This document shows, one piece after another, positions 33,650-42,080 of a DNA stretch of 57,901 nt. The notes beneath the pieces are model-generated. The model searched no databases, was not told where the DNA came from, and saw only the letters and a list, made by a program, of their open reading frames with translations. How positions within the stretch are numbered: the stretch's first letter is position 1; every line of letters starts with the position of its first letter. The position numbers were made by a program, and so were the translations under genes. Source of the DNA: a virus; IMG/VR virus record IMGVR_UViG_3300010042_000197, positions 1 through 57,901 of that record; one strand, written 5' to 3'.

Positions 33650-34570
33650 TCAGTTCTTCACGCCCTGGAGCACCGCCAGCCCCAGGTCGCTGAACACGGC
33701 CAGGCCGCAGTAGAACTTCACGCGGGTGATGGACTCGTCCTTGTCCTCGGACTCGCCGATGTCCGCGACGTGGATGCCCATCTGCTTCTTCGCGTGCAGG
33801 CCGGCGATGCCCACCTTGCGGGTGCCGTCGTCCAGGCACCCGGCGAGGATGCTGGTGCAGGTGGTGCTGGTGCCCTGCGTCTGGTTGGTGGGAATCCAGT
33901 CGTTCCGGAAGATGGGGACGCCCTCGTACACGAGGACCTCCTCCACACCATCCGCGAGTTGCACCGTCTCGATGATGCCGGCACCACCCTGCGTGCGCAG
34001 CAGCGTCTTGAAGGAGCGGATGGTGCGGCCCGGCATCATGTAGAAGTCGAGCTTCCCGTCCTTCGCGGTGACCTTCTGCCGGAGCTGGTCCAGCAGGTCG
34101 AAGGAGAGGTCGGCGCCGTTCGGCCCGGCCACCAGCGTCTGGCCCGGGCTCACCAGCCCCAGCAGGCCCTCGAACTCGTCATTGGCCCCGGTGCCGTTGA
34201 CGAGCAGGTTGGCGTACTTGCGGCCCACCGCCTTGGCCTTGCCGGCCACCTGGAGCGCCTTCTGGTCGGTGGTGTCCGAGTGCGTCGCCTCGATGAAGTT
34301 GTCCACCTCGGCGTCGCCGATGATGCGCTTCAGGGCGCTCGTCACCTGGACGAAGGTGGTGGGCGACTTGGCGGTGATGGTGCCGCCGACGCCCAGCATC
34401 TGCACGTCGCCCAGCGAGGACTCGCGGTTGTAGACGATGGCCGGCCCTTCCACGGACTCCCAGCGGAGGCGCTGGTAGAAGGCGTCGACGGTGACGATGT
34501 TGTCGATGATTCCACCGACCAGGTCGTCCTGGCTGAGCTTGGCGGCTTCGACAAGGGTGATTGAAGGCAT
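33650..34570 (-). CDS. major capsid protein
   Basis: 306 aa. It has the profile of HK97-fold capsid proteins without a long N-terminal propeptide: an N-terminal helix (TLVEAAKLSQDDLVGGIID), a FYQRLRWESVEG strand, an E-loop-like segment, the spine helix around FDLLDQLRQKVT and a C-terminal VKFYCGLAVFSDLGLAVLQ strand. It follows the scaffold gene and precedes the connectors, the standard place. Because there is a separate scaffold gene and no delta domain, maturation may need removal of the scaffold. Confidence 0.9.
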   Translation of the reverse strand: MPSITLVEAAKLSQDDLVGGIIDNIVTVDAFYQRLRWESVEGPAIVYNRESSLGDVQMLGVGGTITAKSPTTFVQVTSALKRIIGDAEVDNFIEATHSDTTDQKALQVAGKAKAVGRKYANLLVNGTGANDEFEGLLGLVSPGQTLVAGPNGADLSFDLLDQLRQKVTAKDGKLDFYMMPGRTIRSFKTLLRTQGGAGIIETVQLADGVEEVLVYEGVPIFRNDWIPTNQTQGTSTTCTSILAGCLDDGTRKVGIAGLHAKKQMGIHVADIGESEDKDESITRVKFYCGLAVFSDLGLAVLQGVKN

Positions 34571-34738
34571 AGGAAGGCGCTCCTCCTCGGAGCGAGGGAA
34601 AGAAAGACAGGCGGTGGGTGCGCCAAGGGCGGGGCTGTCAGAAGCCCTCGGTCATGTCTGGCTTTGAGGAAGAGTGACTGCTGCCGGGAATCCCTCCCGG
34701 TTTGTCGCGGGCCGCATCACGCGCACCTGCGACGGGTG

Positions 34739-35494
34739 CTACTTCTTCAGCCCCTTGGAAATGCGATCCAGCGGGGTCAGCTTCGTACTCCCGGGAATCC
34801 CTCCCGAGTTCGTCCCCGGCGGCGTCCCGCCGCCCGAGGAACCCGTGCCCTTGAAGGCACGAGCGAAGCGCGGATCCTTCTTGAGCTCCAGGACGTACTC
34901 TTCAACCGTCATGGGGCTGCCCGACTTGCTGTCGCGAGGGTTGCCCTTCTCGTCAGTAATTCGGACCAAAAACTCGCCGTCTTCCTCCACCAAAGTCACG
35001 TTGGGCGCGACGATTGGTAAGAGAAGATCGACAGCTCCTTCATTTTTCACGAGCGCGTCTCGGACAGCGGACTCGGCGATGCGGGTGTGGAGAACGGACG
35101 TCAGCCGCTTCACCTCGGCATCTTTCTCGCCCAGGGTCTTGGTGTGGTTCGACTCCAGCGTGGTGCGCTGCTTCTCCCACGCCTCCGCGCCCTCCTTCCC
35201 CTTTCGCGCCTCGGCCAGCTCGGCGCGCAAGTCGGCCAACTGCCTCTCGACATCCTCCGGCGCCTTCCCCAGCTTCGTGAATCCGGCGAGCTGATTCTTC
35301 AGCTCCTTGCCGATGTCGCGCTCCTTCTTCAGCGTGTTGGCGAGGGCGGAGGTGTCCAGCCGCTTCGCCAAGTCACCGTCGAGGGTGAACTTCGGGGCCT
35401 CGCCCTCCGCGCCGTCCTTCTTCGCGTACAGCCCGCGGTACGTCTCGGGCACCTCGTCCAGCTTCTCCAGCTCCGGCTGCCACTCGAACGGCAT
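34739..35494 (-). CDS. capsid scaffolding protein
   Basis: 251 aa from an ATG with GAGGAGA upstream. N-terminus EWQPELEKLDEVPETYRGLY, a long coiled coil (about 55-140), a small C-terminal domain (EDGEFLVRITDEKGNP) and a Lys-rich end, as in GP20/DUF4355-like scaffolds. Immediately upstream of the capsid gene. The 168-bp gap to the capsid gene holds a second copy of a 15-bp motif from its 3' end (34685-34699 and 34792-34806). Confidence 0.87.
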   Translation of the reverse strand: MPFEWQPELEKLDEVPETYRGLYAKKDGAEGEAPKFTLDGDLAKRLDTSALANTLKKERDIGKELKNQLAGFTKLGKAPEDVERQLADLRAELAEARKGKEGAEAWEKQRTTLESNHTKTLGEKDAEVKRLTSVLHTRIAESAVRDALVKNEGAVDLLLPIVAPNVTLVEEDGEFLVRITDEKGNPRDSKSGSPMTVEEYVLELKKDPRFARAFKGTGSSGGGTPPGTNSGGIPGSTKLTPLDRISKGLKK

Positions 35495-35529
35495 GTGCGT
35501 CTTCTCCTCTCGTCCTGCGCGCGGGCCCG

Positions 35530-36747
35530 CTACAACTTCGCCCGCTTGAAAGCCGCGGCTTCCACCGCGTGCAGCTGCTCCAGCGTCAGCGTCTTCCCGC
35601 TGGCATCGGTGAAGCGCCCCAACGGCAAGCGGCCGTCGCGCCACAGCCGGGCGCGCGTGGGCCCGAGCACCACGTCCTGGAATGGCGTGGGCTGCTTCCG
35701 GAGCCACTCCTCGTAGGACAGGCCCTTGGGCACCTGGCCGACGTTCTCCCGCGTCCACTTGTCGCGCTGCCGGCCAATGGCCGCGCGCCGCTCCGCCTCC
35801 GACATGCGCGCCCAGCGCGCCTCGCCGGCCTTGGCCTTCGCGTCCGCGCGGAAGTCGATGTCCCGCTGACGCCTTGTGCGTGTGTCCGTGACAGAGGGCC
35901 TGTCTCCCACCATTTTCACGCCGTCAATGACTGGCGACGTGGTTGTGCGACAGCCTCGGTGGAAAGGAGGACGGCGTCCGTCGCGCACGGGGAACACCTT
36001 CCCGTCCAGCGCCATGCACCCCAGCGTGGTGCGGCCATCGAGGGTGGCCACCATGCGGACGGACTGGACGATGTCTGCGTTCGCCTTGAACACCTCCTCC
36101 CGGGCCTGGGTGGCGACGTGGCTGGTGGCGGTGCGAATCACCGACTCCGCGTTGCGCCGGCTCGTCTCCAGGATGCCGTTGGAGTAGCCCTCGGCTCGGG
36201 TGCCCATGACTTCGCGCACCATCTGCTGCGTCGTCTTTCCCTCCACCACGCCCTGACGCACGACACGCCCCAGCCTGTCCACGTCGGCGGGGGCGAGGGC
36301 GTCCGCCCAGTCCTTCAACACGTGCCCCTCGAAGGGGCGGGAGAAGGCGGCCGCGCGCAGCACCTCCGCGGAGGGCGTGGCCACGGACAGCTCGACGATG
36401 AGCGTCTCCTGCAGCACCGCCGCCTGCCACCTGGCCTCGTGCAGCGCGAAGGCGCCAAGCTCCTCCGTCATGAGGCCCATCGCCGTGCCGTACGCCTCGG
36501 CGCGCACGCCGCCCACCCTGGCCAGCATCTCCTCCAGGCGCTTCGTAACCTGGGGCCCGGCGTCATACCCGCCCGCCGCCTCGATGCGGGACAGGCGCTT
36601 CGTCAGCTCGGCTTCCAGGTCCTCCTCGGACTCGTTGAGGACCTCCACCACGCGCCGAACGAGGCCCGCCTTGTAGCGCTCGACCTGCACCCCATGAGCA
36701 ATGGAGCGCTCCAGCAGCTCCTCGTTCATCGTCGGGCCGGCGCTCAC
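35530..36747 (-). CDS. MuF/SPP1 gp7-like head morphogenesis protein
   Basis: 405 aa from a GTG at 36747 that overlaps the upstream stop by 4 nt (GTGA); an ATG at 36729 is an alternative. A long helical N-terminal half and a C-terminal MuF-type core: RNAESVIRTATSHVATQAREEVFKANADIV, then CMALDGKVFPV and a PPFHRGCRTTTSPV motif. MuF-type proteins are minor head proteins ejected or bound near the portal. The C-terminal extension after the core is short and shows no toxin domain. Confidence 0.88.
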   Translation of the reverse strand: MSAGPTMNEELLERSIAHGVQVERYKAGLVRRVVEVLNESEEDLEAELTKRLSRIEAAGGYDAGPQVTKRLEEMLARVGGVRAEAYGTAMGLMTEELGAFALHEARWQAAVLQETLIVELSVATPSAEVLRAAAFSRPFEGHVLKDWADALAPADVDRLGRVVRQGVVEGKTTQQMVREVMGTRAEGYSNGILETSRRNAESVIRTATSHVATQAREEVFKANADIVQSVRMVATLDGRTTLGCMALDGKVFPVRDGRRPPFHRGCRTTTSPVIDGVKMVGDRPSVTDTRTRRQRDIDFRADAKAKAGEARWARMSEAERRAAIGRQRDKWTRENVGQVPKGLSYEEWLRKQPTPFQDVVLGPTRARLWRDGRLPLGRFTDASGKTLTLEQLHAVEAAAFKRAKL

Positions 36748-36845
36748 CAGCAGCCCCAGGGAAGGCAGTCGTAGGACCCGACGGCGGTCTCCACCCGGAC
36801 GTCCGTGTCGGAACTCGACGTGGCTATGAGGGTGGGCCCGCTCAC
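36744..36845 (-). CDS. 33-aa peptide in the head operon
   Basis: 33 aa from a GTG at 36845. Both ends are GTGA overlaps: its start overlaps the stop of 36842-37183 and its stop overlaps the GTG start of the MuF-like gene. The product ends in GSYDCLPWGCW with two Cys. The double coupling argues that it is translated. The function is unknown. Confidence 0.5.
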   Translation of the reverse strand: MSGPTLIATSSSDTDVRVETAVGSYDCLPWGCW

Positions 36846-37183
36846 CGTCCGGCGCCGTCCTCTGACGCTGGCACCGTCCCCTGACGCGGCGCGAACTCCA
36901 GGCTCGCGCTCCACATGTCCGATGGGTCGGCCATGTACCGAATGCGCCGGACGAGGTAGCGCGTGGAGCCAGGCCCGTTCCGGAGCAGCAGAAAGTGGCC
37001 TTCCTCGATGCCGCAGCCCCACCCCATGGCAGTGAGGTTCCGCCCATCGTCGCGGACCTCCTGAATGACGTAGTCGTGCCCCCAGTACCTCTCCGTGTAG
37101 TCGTGCGTCTTCGGGGAGTTGGAGAGTGCGCGAAGAGCCGCCCCCGTCGCCTTCAGCAACGCATCCAGGCCGAGAGCCCTCAC
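36842..37183 (-). CDS. small head-module protein
   Basis: 113 aa from a GTG at 37183 overlapping the previous stop by 4 nt. Helical start, then a beta-rich part (YWGHDYVIQEVRD, HFLLLRNGPGSTRYLVRRI). Unknown family; conserved position before the MuF-like gene suggests a virion or assembly role. Confidence 0.68.
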   Translation of the reverse strand: MRALGLDALLKATGAALRALSNSPKTHDYTERYWGHDYVIQEVRDDGRNLTAMGWGCGIEEGHFLLLRNGPGSTRYLVRRIRYMADPSDMWSASLEFAPRQGTVPASEDGAGR

Positions 37184-37431
37184 GCCTCGCCCCCTCGCAT
37201 GCACTGGCACTCGGTGGAGTCCGTCCAGGTGGGGCACCCCGTCTCCTCCGGGTGCCACCGGGCGCCGGCGAGCACCATGAAGAACTCGCTCATGTGCCGG
37301 ACGAAGAGCGTGTCGCCCCAACGGACCATGCGGCCCGATGGAACAACTGCTGCAGAGACCTGGACAGACACACCGGACAGGAGGCGCCCAGCATCGGGAA
37401 CCTCGGGCTGAACGGCCGCGCGGAAGCTCAT
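37180..37431 (-). CDS. small protein with a C-terminal Cys cluster
   Basis: 83 aa from an ATG at 37431. Beta-rich centre (SVQVSAAVVPSGRMVRWGDTLFV) and a Cys-rich end (ETGCPTWTDSTECQCM). It is the first gene of a chain of four coupled by GTGA overlaps ending in the MuF-like gene, and the last phage gene before the 37.4-39.9 kb insertion. Confidence 0.62.
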   Translation of the reverse strand: MSFRAAVQPEVPDAGRLLSGVSVQVSAAVVPSGRMVRWGDTLFVRHMSEFFMVLAGARWHPEETGCPTWTDSTECQCMRGGEA

Positions 37432-37589
37432 GCGCCCGAGGCTGGCCTACGTCGAGGACGCCGTCCGGGCGGGGCACTAGGGACTCACGCCGCTGGGCTG
37501 ACCCGGGTTGCCCGCAGGAATCGAATCCCGGAGGATGCTGCCAGCCCGGTCGCCCCCCTCTCGCACACCTCCACGAGAGAAAATCGGCA

Positions 37590-38030
37590 ATGAAGAGCTT
37601 GAAACTGTGGCTGTTGGCCTGTGCGGTCAGTCTCGCGATGGGTTGTGGTGGCACGCCGACCGATATGGCCAGCGAGGGCAAGGAGATGAGTGTTTCCTCG
37701 CAAGAACTGACGGGATGTACCGCCACCTGTGCGCTGGGCACGGTCAGCTGCCCGTCGTCGACTCAAACCTGTTCCGCGACGAACAACGTGGGCGTGACAT
37801 GCGACGGCGTCGCAATTGCCTGCCCACCCACGGGATGCACGCAATGGATGATGAGCTGTGCTGTCATGCAGACCTTGCTCTGCTCCGAGGCCGAGACTAT
37901 TCCATGCTGTAGGGATGACTCGGAAATCGGTGAGTGCATTTGCACCGAATTCGGGCGACGCCCCCCGGTGCTTCTAATACTACCCGGTCAGATGAATCGA
38001 GCGTTGGCGCCCCGTGTTGATGAGGCATGA
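37590..38030 (+). CDS. Cys-rich lipoprotein cargo
   Basis: 146 aa from an ATG at 37590. Signal peptide with lipobox (SLAMGCGG) and about 14 Cys in the mature part (TATCALGTVSCPSS, CEAETIPCCRDD-like spacing), typical of myxobacterial surface lipoproteins. It is the first gene of the inserted island in the head operon. Confidence 0.72.
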   Translation: MKSLKLWLLACAVSLAMGCGGTPTDMASEGKEMSVSSQELTGCTATCALGTVSCPSSTQTCSATNNVGVTCDGVAIACPPTGCTQWMMSCAVMQTLLCSEAETIPCCRDDSEIGECICTEFGRRPPVLLILPGQMNRALAPRVDEA

Positions 38031-38317
38031 CACCCGCAAAGTTACGCAAGCTCGACCGGGAACTGAACGAGTTTCTGGACTCAATGACGGTGGGACTGGG
38101 CCGCACCGAGGGACGTCGCGCCCTCGGCGGCTACGTCACGGACCTGCTGCTGGACGGAGAGCGCAAGAGCATCGAGCCCATGGCGGCCCGGCTCGTTGAG
38201 GAGCCGGGCCAGACGGAGGCCATGCGCCAAAGGTTGCAGCAATGCGGGTCCGGCGCGAGCTGGGAGGATTCCGAAATGCGACGGCGCCTGGCGCAGCAGC
38301 TTGAGCGAGAGCTGCCC
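38027..38317 (+). pseudogene. IS701-family transposase N-terminal fragment
   Basis: About 97 codons starting with MTPAKLRKLDRELNEFL and including LLLDGERKSIEPMAARL and MRQRLQQCGSGASW, the N-terminal region of IS701-type DDE transposases. The catalytic domain is missing: the frame runs on into unrelated sequence. It is therefore a decayed insertion-sequence remnant. Confidence 0.72.
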
Positions 38318-38438
38318 CCCGTATATGGAGCGGGACTTCGGCAGGTACCTGGAATGCGGAGTGCTGGCGCACGGCTTCGCGCGGGTGCGCTGCGAGAGTT
38401 GCAAGGACAAACTGCTCGTCGCCTTCTCGTGCAAGGGG
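38316..38438 (+). pseudogene. IS91-family transposase zinc-finger fragment
   Basis: In another frame directly after the IS701 piece, 41 codons read PPYMERDFGRYLECGVLAHG then VRCESCKDKLLVAFSCKG. This is the N-terminal zinc-binding region of IS91-type transposases. The rest is absent. The join of two unrelated transposase fragments shows repeated insertion and deletion at this site. Confidence 0.7.
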
Positions 38439-38519
38439 CTGACTGCGTTGACTCGGTCGCCCACCGGCAGTATCTTGCGCTATCCGCAGTCTTTTACATT
38501 GTTTGATGAATGGGGGAAC

Positions 38520-38927
38520 ATGTCAGGTTCAGCGCTTGAATCACGTCGTATCATCGACATTTCGGAGCTCGGCCAGAACCCCGGCCTCTTTTCCTGCCCG
38601 CAAAGCCAGACGACCCAGTTTTTTTTCTTCGGGGTGCAGGTGAGTGGGTTGGCCGTGGGGACGACGAAGGTGACCATCAATCTGCTCTCCCCATTGCAGC
38701 TTGATGGCGACACGCAGGGGACTAGCACGACTGAGGTCCCAATAGTCGTACTGGCAGCGGCGGCCGTCATACCTGGTAAGGGTGGGGCCATCGTGGGTAC
38801 GGTCGATGTCACCTTCACGACCGACTTCAACGCACAGACCGTGACGGCGAAGCTCACGGGCAGGTACCTTTTCTCTTCCCTAGCGTACACGGGTATCGTC
38901 GCTTCCTGGGCCAACTCGGCCACGTAG
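38520..38927 (+). CDS. beta-rich cargo protein, unknown
   Basis: 135 aa from an ATG preceded by GGGGGA. Alternating hydrophobic strands (QFFFFGVQVSGLAVGTTKVTINL, in two pieces) suggest a small beta-sandwich. No signal peptide seen. Lies after the transposase fragments in the inserted island. Confidence 0.6.
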   Translation: MSGSALESRRIIDISELGQNPGLFSCPQSQTTQFFFFGVQVSGLAVGTTKVTINLLSPLQLDGDTQGTSTTEVPIVVLAAAAVIPGKGGAIVGTVDVTFTTDFNAQTVTAKLTGRYLFSSLAYTGIVASWANSAT

Positions 38928-39063
38928 CCTGCGGTGCGCGCCGCCGACGGGCCCGGCCGCCCATCGACCTGCGACATGGTGATGGGCTTACGCATCCCAG
39001 AGCCAAAAGGCCCAGTCACCTACCGCGCACCCCATGGAAGCGCGGCCTGTCCACCCGCTTGGC

Positions 39064-39287
39064 TCACTGCTCGGGCGGCCCCTGCAGTTCCTCGCCGGGC
39101 GCGGGCTGCTGGGCACCTGACTCCACGAGCTGCGCCACGGCGTACCGCCAGCCCTGCTCCCGCGCCCTCACCTTCTGGGCCGCGCGGGCGCTGAACACCG
39201 TCCCGTCGGGCAGTAGTGAAGGGTGAGCGGCGTCGCACGCCCCCGGTACACCGCGTTGTGCGCCTGATAGATGTTCGGGGATGACAC
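39064..39287 (-). pseudogene. frameshifted small head-operon gene
   Basis: A GTG at 39287 opens SSPNIYQAHNAVYRGRATP, which after one missing base continues in the next frame as LPDGTVFSARAAQKVRA and ends GPPEQ at 39064. The whole would be 74 aa. It has the same strand as the head operon and lies inside the island, so it may be a phage gene broken when the island arrived. Confidence 0.45.
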
Positions 39288-39332
39288 GTCAGGTTTGCGT
39301 GTGGACGTGTCAATGCCCACGCTGACACGTCA
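39282..39332. repeat. three copies of TGACACGTC
   Basis: Direct copies at 39282-39290 and 39323-39331 (41 bp apart) and an inverted copy at 39304-39312. The outer copies are part of the near-palindrome TGACACGTCA. The spacing of about two plus two helical turns suggests a regulator binding site near the starts of the flanking genes. Confidence 0.45.
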
Positions 39333-39495
39333 GCTCGAAGTTCTGAACGGTATCTCCAGACGAGCAGCGAATGACTATTCTCCTGGCATCTCGCTTGCTG
39401 TAGTCCCGGACCGACGTTCCTTCACCAAAGGCTGGCTGCAGACCACCACGCCAAAGGTCGCGTCGCCGTCCATTTTCCGCCTGGAGCTACAGACA

Positions 39496-39837
39496 ATGCG
39501 TATCCATCAAGCGGCCTTGATCATTCTCGCCCTGCAGGTTCTCGCCCCCTCCACCGCATTCGCTGAATTCTGGTGCGAGTGCCAAGGCGAGGGAAAGCTC
39601 ACCACAGCAGAGGCCAGCCTCACGTCATCAGTGGCCCAAGGCCTCTCTGGATGGGCAAACTTCAAGGTCGATAAGATTAGATTTTCAAGCTGGGGCCGTC
39701 TCTGGAATAATCCGGATACCGCCTGGACTGAATGCAAGCATTGCTTGTCCAGATGCGCTAACGAAAGGGCCCCCATTGGAGTATGCAAGCAAAAAGCCAG
39801 CCTTGCTTGGTTTGAAGCCAGCTACAGGCGTGAATGA
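39496..39837 (+). CDS. small secreted Cys-rich protein
   Basis: 113 aa from an ATG at 39496. Signal peptide (AALIILALQVLAPSTAFA) and a mature part with WCECQG, CKHCLSRC and a further Cys, likely disulfide-bonded. Composition is less GC-rich than the phage genes. Last gene of the island. Confidence 0.62.
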   Translation: MRIHQAALIILALQVLAPSTAFAEFWCECQGEGKLTTAEASLTSSVAQGLSGWANFKVDKIRFSSWGRLWNNPDTAWTECKHCLSRCANERAPIGVCKQKASLAWFEASYRRE

Positions 39838-39851
39838 CAGAGAGAGGCGAC

Positions 39852-39992
39852 TCAAGCGCTGCGCTGGATGTAGCGATTGAGAACGTACCACACGACAGCG
39901 CAACCGAGGGCGCGCAACACGCTGCGCCGAGGTGCCGCTCCTACAGGAGGTGCCGACTCCGCGCCCACTGCCCGCACCTCTACGCTCGACAC
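39852..39992 (-). CDS. 46-aa single-pass membrane protein
   Basis: 46 aa from a GTG at 39992, overlapping the previous stop by 13 nt. One hydrophobic helix (VLRALGCAVVWYVLNRYI) near the C-terminus. Coupled to the head operon. The function is unknown. Confidence 0.5.
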   Translation of the reverse strand: MSSVEVRAVGAESAPPVGAAPRRSVLRALGCAVVWYVLNRYIQRSA

Positions 39993-40288
39993 GTGGCACC
40001 TCCGCCCCTGGCGAACACCTGCGGCGTGACGAGCGCTGTGATGAACACTTCCCGCGTCAGCACCATGTCGCCGTCCAGCACCAGAGCCCGGCACTGCCGG
40101 TGGAAGAGTCGGGACAGAGAGTCCCGCGTCCATTCCCGCAGGACACGGCGCATCTTCCTCACCCCGCCCCGGTTCCCCTGGACGTCGAAGGCCGCGCGGG
40201 CCCGCGAAGGCACCAGGCACGGCAGCTCCGAGACGCGTTCCCCGCCTCCCAGCTCGTAGTGAACGAAGTGCCACTCCAGCGCCCTCAC
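39980..40288 (-). CDS. small protein after the portal
   Basis: 102 aa from a GTG overlapping the portal stop by 4 nt. It starts with ALEWHFVHYELGGGERVSELPC and ends with an antiparallel strand set. Synteny indicates a virion or assembly protein; no family recognised. Confidence 0.68.
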   Translation of the reverse strand: MRALEWHFVHYELGGGERVSELPCLVPSRARAAFDVQGNRGGVRKMRRVLREWTRDSLSRLFHRQCRALVLDGDMVLTREVFITALVTPQVFARGGGATCRA

Positions 40289-41841
40289 GCGACACCTCCA
40301 GCAGCGACACCATGCCCGCCGCCAGCGGGGGGCGGCTGCGGGGACGTCGTGCGGCCGGGAGGCCGGGGCTCGTCCTTCGGCGCCGAGCGAAGCGTGCCCA
40401 ACCTCGGCCCCTCGGCCGCCAGCTCCTCCTCATTCACTCCCACGTCGAAGTCCGCGGAGAGAGTCCCCCGCCGCTTGAGCTCCTTCAGGTAGTTCGGGCG
40501 GGAGAGGTCTTGCGCCTGGCGCGTCTTGAAGAGCACCTCCAGCCCCTGCGCGTCCCCCTCCTCCACGCCGAAGTCCGTGTGGACGGACACCTTCAGCTGG
40601 TCGTCCGGTACCTCCAGGGACACCCACCGGGCCGCGAAGTGGAAGGCCAGGGCCAGCGAATCGCCGAAGCGGCGGGCCATGGACTGGAGCTTCGAGTAGC
40701 TCTGGCCAGTGTTGATGTCCTTCTCCGTCGCCGTGGTGTTGCCCTTCCGCCTGACGACCAGCTCGATGCTGAGCGCCGCCATCTGGTCCTCCAGGCGCTC
40801 CAGGTCCTTCGCACCGGCCTCGATGGCCGCGCCGCCATGCTCGACGTAATAGAACTTCCCCTGGGGGTTGGTGGTGGTGAGCAGCGAGTGGGGGCCAATG
40901 GTGATGCCGGACCGCGCACCGGGACGCCCGAGGAACTCCACGTCCTCGGCGCTCATCCCTTCCGTGCTGGTGCGCTCTTCTCGCGGCGACTCCTCCGTCA
41001 CGCCCGAGGCCGCCAGGATGGGGAACCGCGCCACGGTGAGGATGTTTCGCTGGTCACTGGCGGACTGCCAGTGCTCCAGGTTCTTCTCCGCCAGGGACAG
41101 CAACGGCGGGCGGATGAGCATGAAGCCCTTCGGCTTGCCCGCGTACCAGGTGACGAGGGGGATGAAGCCCAGCGTGTTCTCCCCGCCATCCACCAGCGTC
41201 CAGGTGTCCTTCCCCTCCCGCTCGAAGAGTTTCCACGCCTCCCGCTCGATGACGCGCACCCGCTCCACGGCGGCTTCCTCGTAGCCAGACACCTTCGTCA
41301 CCACCTCGCGGATGCGGACCTGCGTCAGCACCTGGGCGCCGCCCTCCACGGTGGCGTAGGCAGCCAGGAGCGCGTCAGCAGGCACGTGGACGAAGTAGGG
41401 GCGGATGTCCGCCTCCACCTCGTCCGCCCGCGTCTGCACCCGGGCCCTGTCCACCTTGGGGAAGTCGACGAGGATGTGCGTCAGCCCGTTGGCCAGCCCA
41501 TCGGTGAAGACGTTGCGGGCCCAGGACGTCAGGTCGTTGCCCTGCCTGTCCACGTCGCCCACGAGGTTGTGCAGCTCCTCGGGCGCGGAGTCCGCCAGCA
41601 CCACCGGCTTGGTGAAGGGCATCTCCGCCAGCGTGGAGAGGGACGTCTCGAAGTAGTTGAAGAGGAAGCTGCGCTGGAGGCGCTCCTTGTAGGCCTCGTC
41701 GGACTCGCGCGCGTGCCGAGGCAGGTACGTCGTCGCAGCGGCGCGCATGGCCTCCGTGCCCCCCTGGAGGGCCTTCACCATGGCCCAGTGCGGCTCCATC
41801 GCCTTGTAGGCGCTGCTCTTGTTGCTCACGTCGGACGTCAT
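40285..41841 (-). CDS. portal protein (DUF4055-like)
   Basis: 518 aa from an ATG at 41841 with GAGAGGG upstream. Contains the helical wing, the RSFLFNYFETSLSTLAEMPF segment, and a long stem region (LERLEDQMAALSIELVVRRKGNTTATEKDI, in pieces) typical of portals annotated DUF4055. It follows terminase and the JAMM/Ntn genes. Forms the dodecameric DNA gate. Pro/Gly-rich C-terminus probably disordered. Confidence 0.9.
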   Translation of the reverse strand: MTSDVSNKSSAYKAMEPHWAMVKALQGGTEAMRAAATTYLPRHARESDEAYKERLQRSFLFNYFETSLSTLAEMPFTKPVVLADSAPEELHNLVGDVDRQGNDLTSWARNVFTDGLANGLTHILVDFPKVDRARVQTRADEVEADIRPYFVHVPADALLAAYATVEGGAQVLTQVRIREVVTKVSGYEEAAVERVRVIEREAWKLFEREGKDTWTLVDGGENTLGFIPLVTWYAGKPKGFMLIRPPLLSLAEKNLEHWQSASDQRNILTVARFPILAASGVTEESPREERTSTEGMSAEDVEFLGRPGARSGITIGPHSLLTTTNPQGKFYYVEHGGAAIEAGAKDLERLEDQMAALSIELVVRRKGNTTATEKDINTGQSYSKLQSMARRFGDSLALAFHFAARWVSLEVPDDQLKVSVHTDFGVEEGDAQGLEVLFKTRQAQDLSRPNYLKELKRRGTLSADFDVGVNEEELAAEGPRLGTLRSAPKDEPRPPGRTTSPQPPPAGGGHGVAAGGVA

Positions 41842-42080
41842 GGGCGGGCCCTCTCTGCGTGGCCGGGGCGGCGGAGGTGGACGTACTGCCAGGCCCGGAG
41901 GGACAGCCGGGACAGGCGTCGGGAGGTGCGGTCCGCGAGGTAGGCGTAGAAGCGCAGCACCAACACGGTGGAGTCGCGCCGGGCCGCGCGCGGCAGGCCT
42001 CGCCCGCGCAGGCGCCAGGTGGAGGCGGCACGGCGGCGTCCGGCCACCGGCGGCGTGGGTGCGCGGCAGGTGGCGCTCAC
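41838..42080 (-). CDS. small basic protein before the portal
   Basis: 80 aa, about a quarter Arg. 4-nt overlaps at both ends tie it to the Ntn-hydrolase upstream and the portal downstream. One amphipathic hydrophobic helix (VLVLRFYAYLADR). It may bind DNA or another head component; unknown. Confidence 0.6.
   Translation of the reverse strand: MSATCRAPTPPVAGRRRAASTWRLRGRGLPRAARRDSTVLVLRFYAYLADRTSRRLSRLSLRAWQYVHLRRPGHAERARP

Noticed and set aside
34685-34806. 15-bp direct repeat around the scaffold 3' end
   Set aside because: Only two copies 107 bp apart; most likely a local duplication of coding sequence, with no evidence for function.
37500-37560. T-arm-like sequence (GGAATCGAATCCCG) suggesting a tRNA or att core
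   Set aside because: No acceptor, D or anticodon stems can be drawn around it on either strand.
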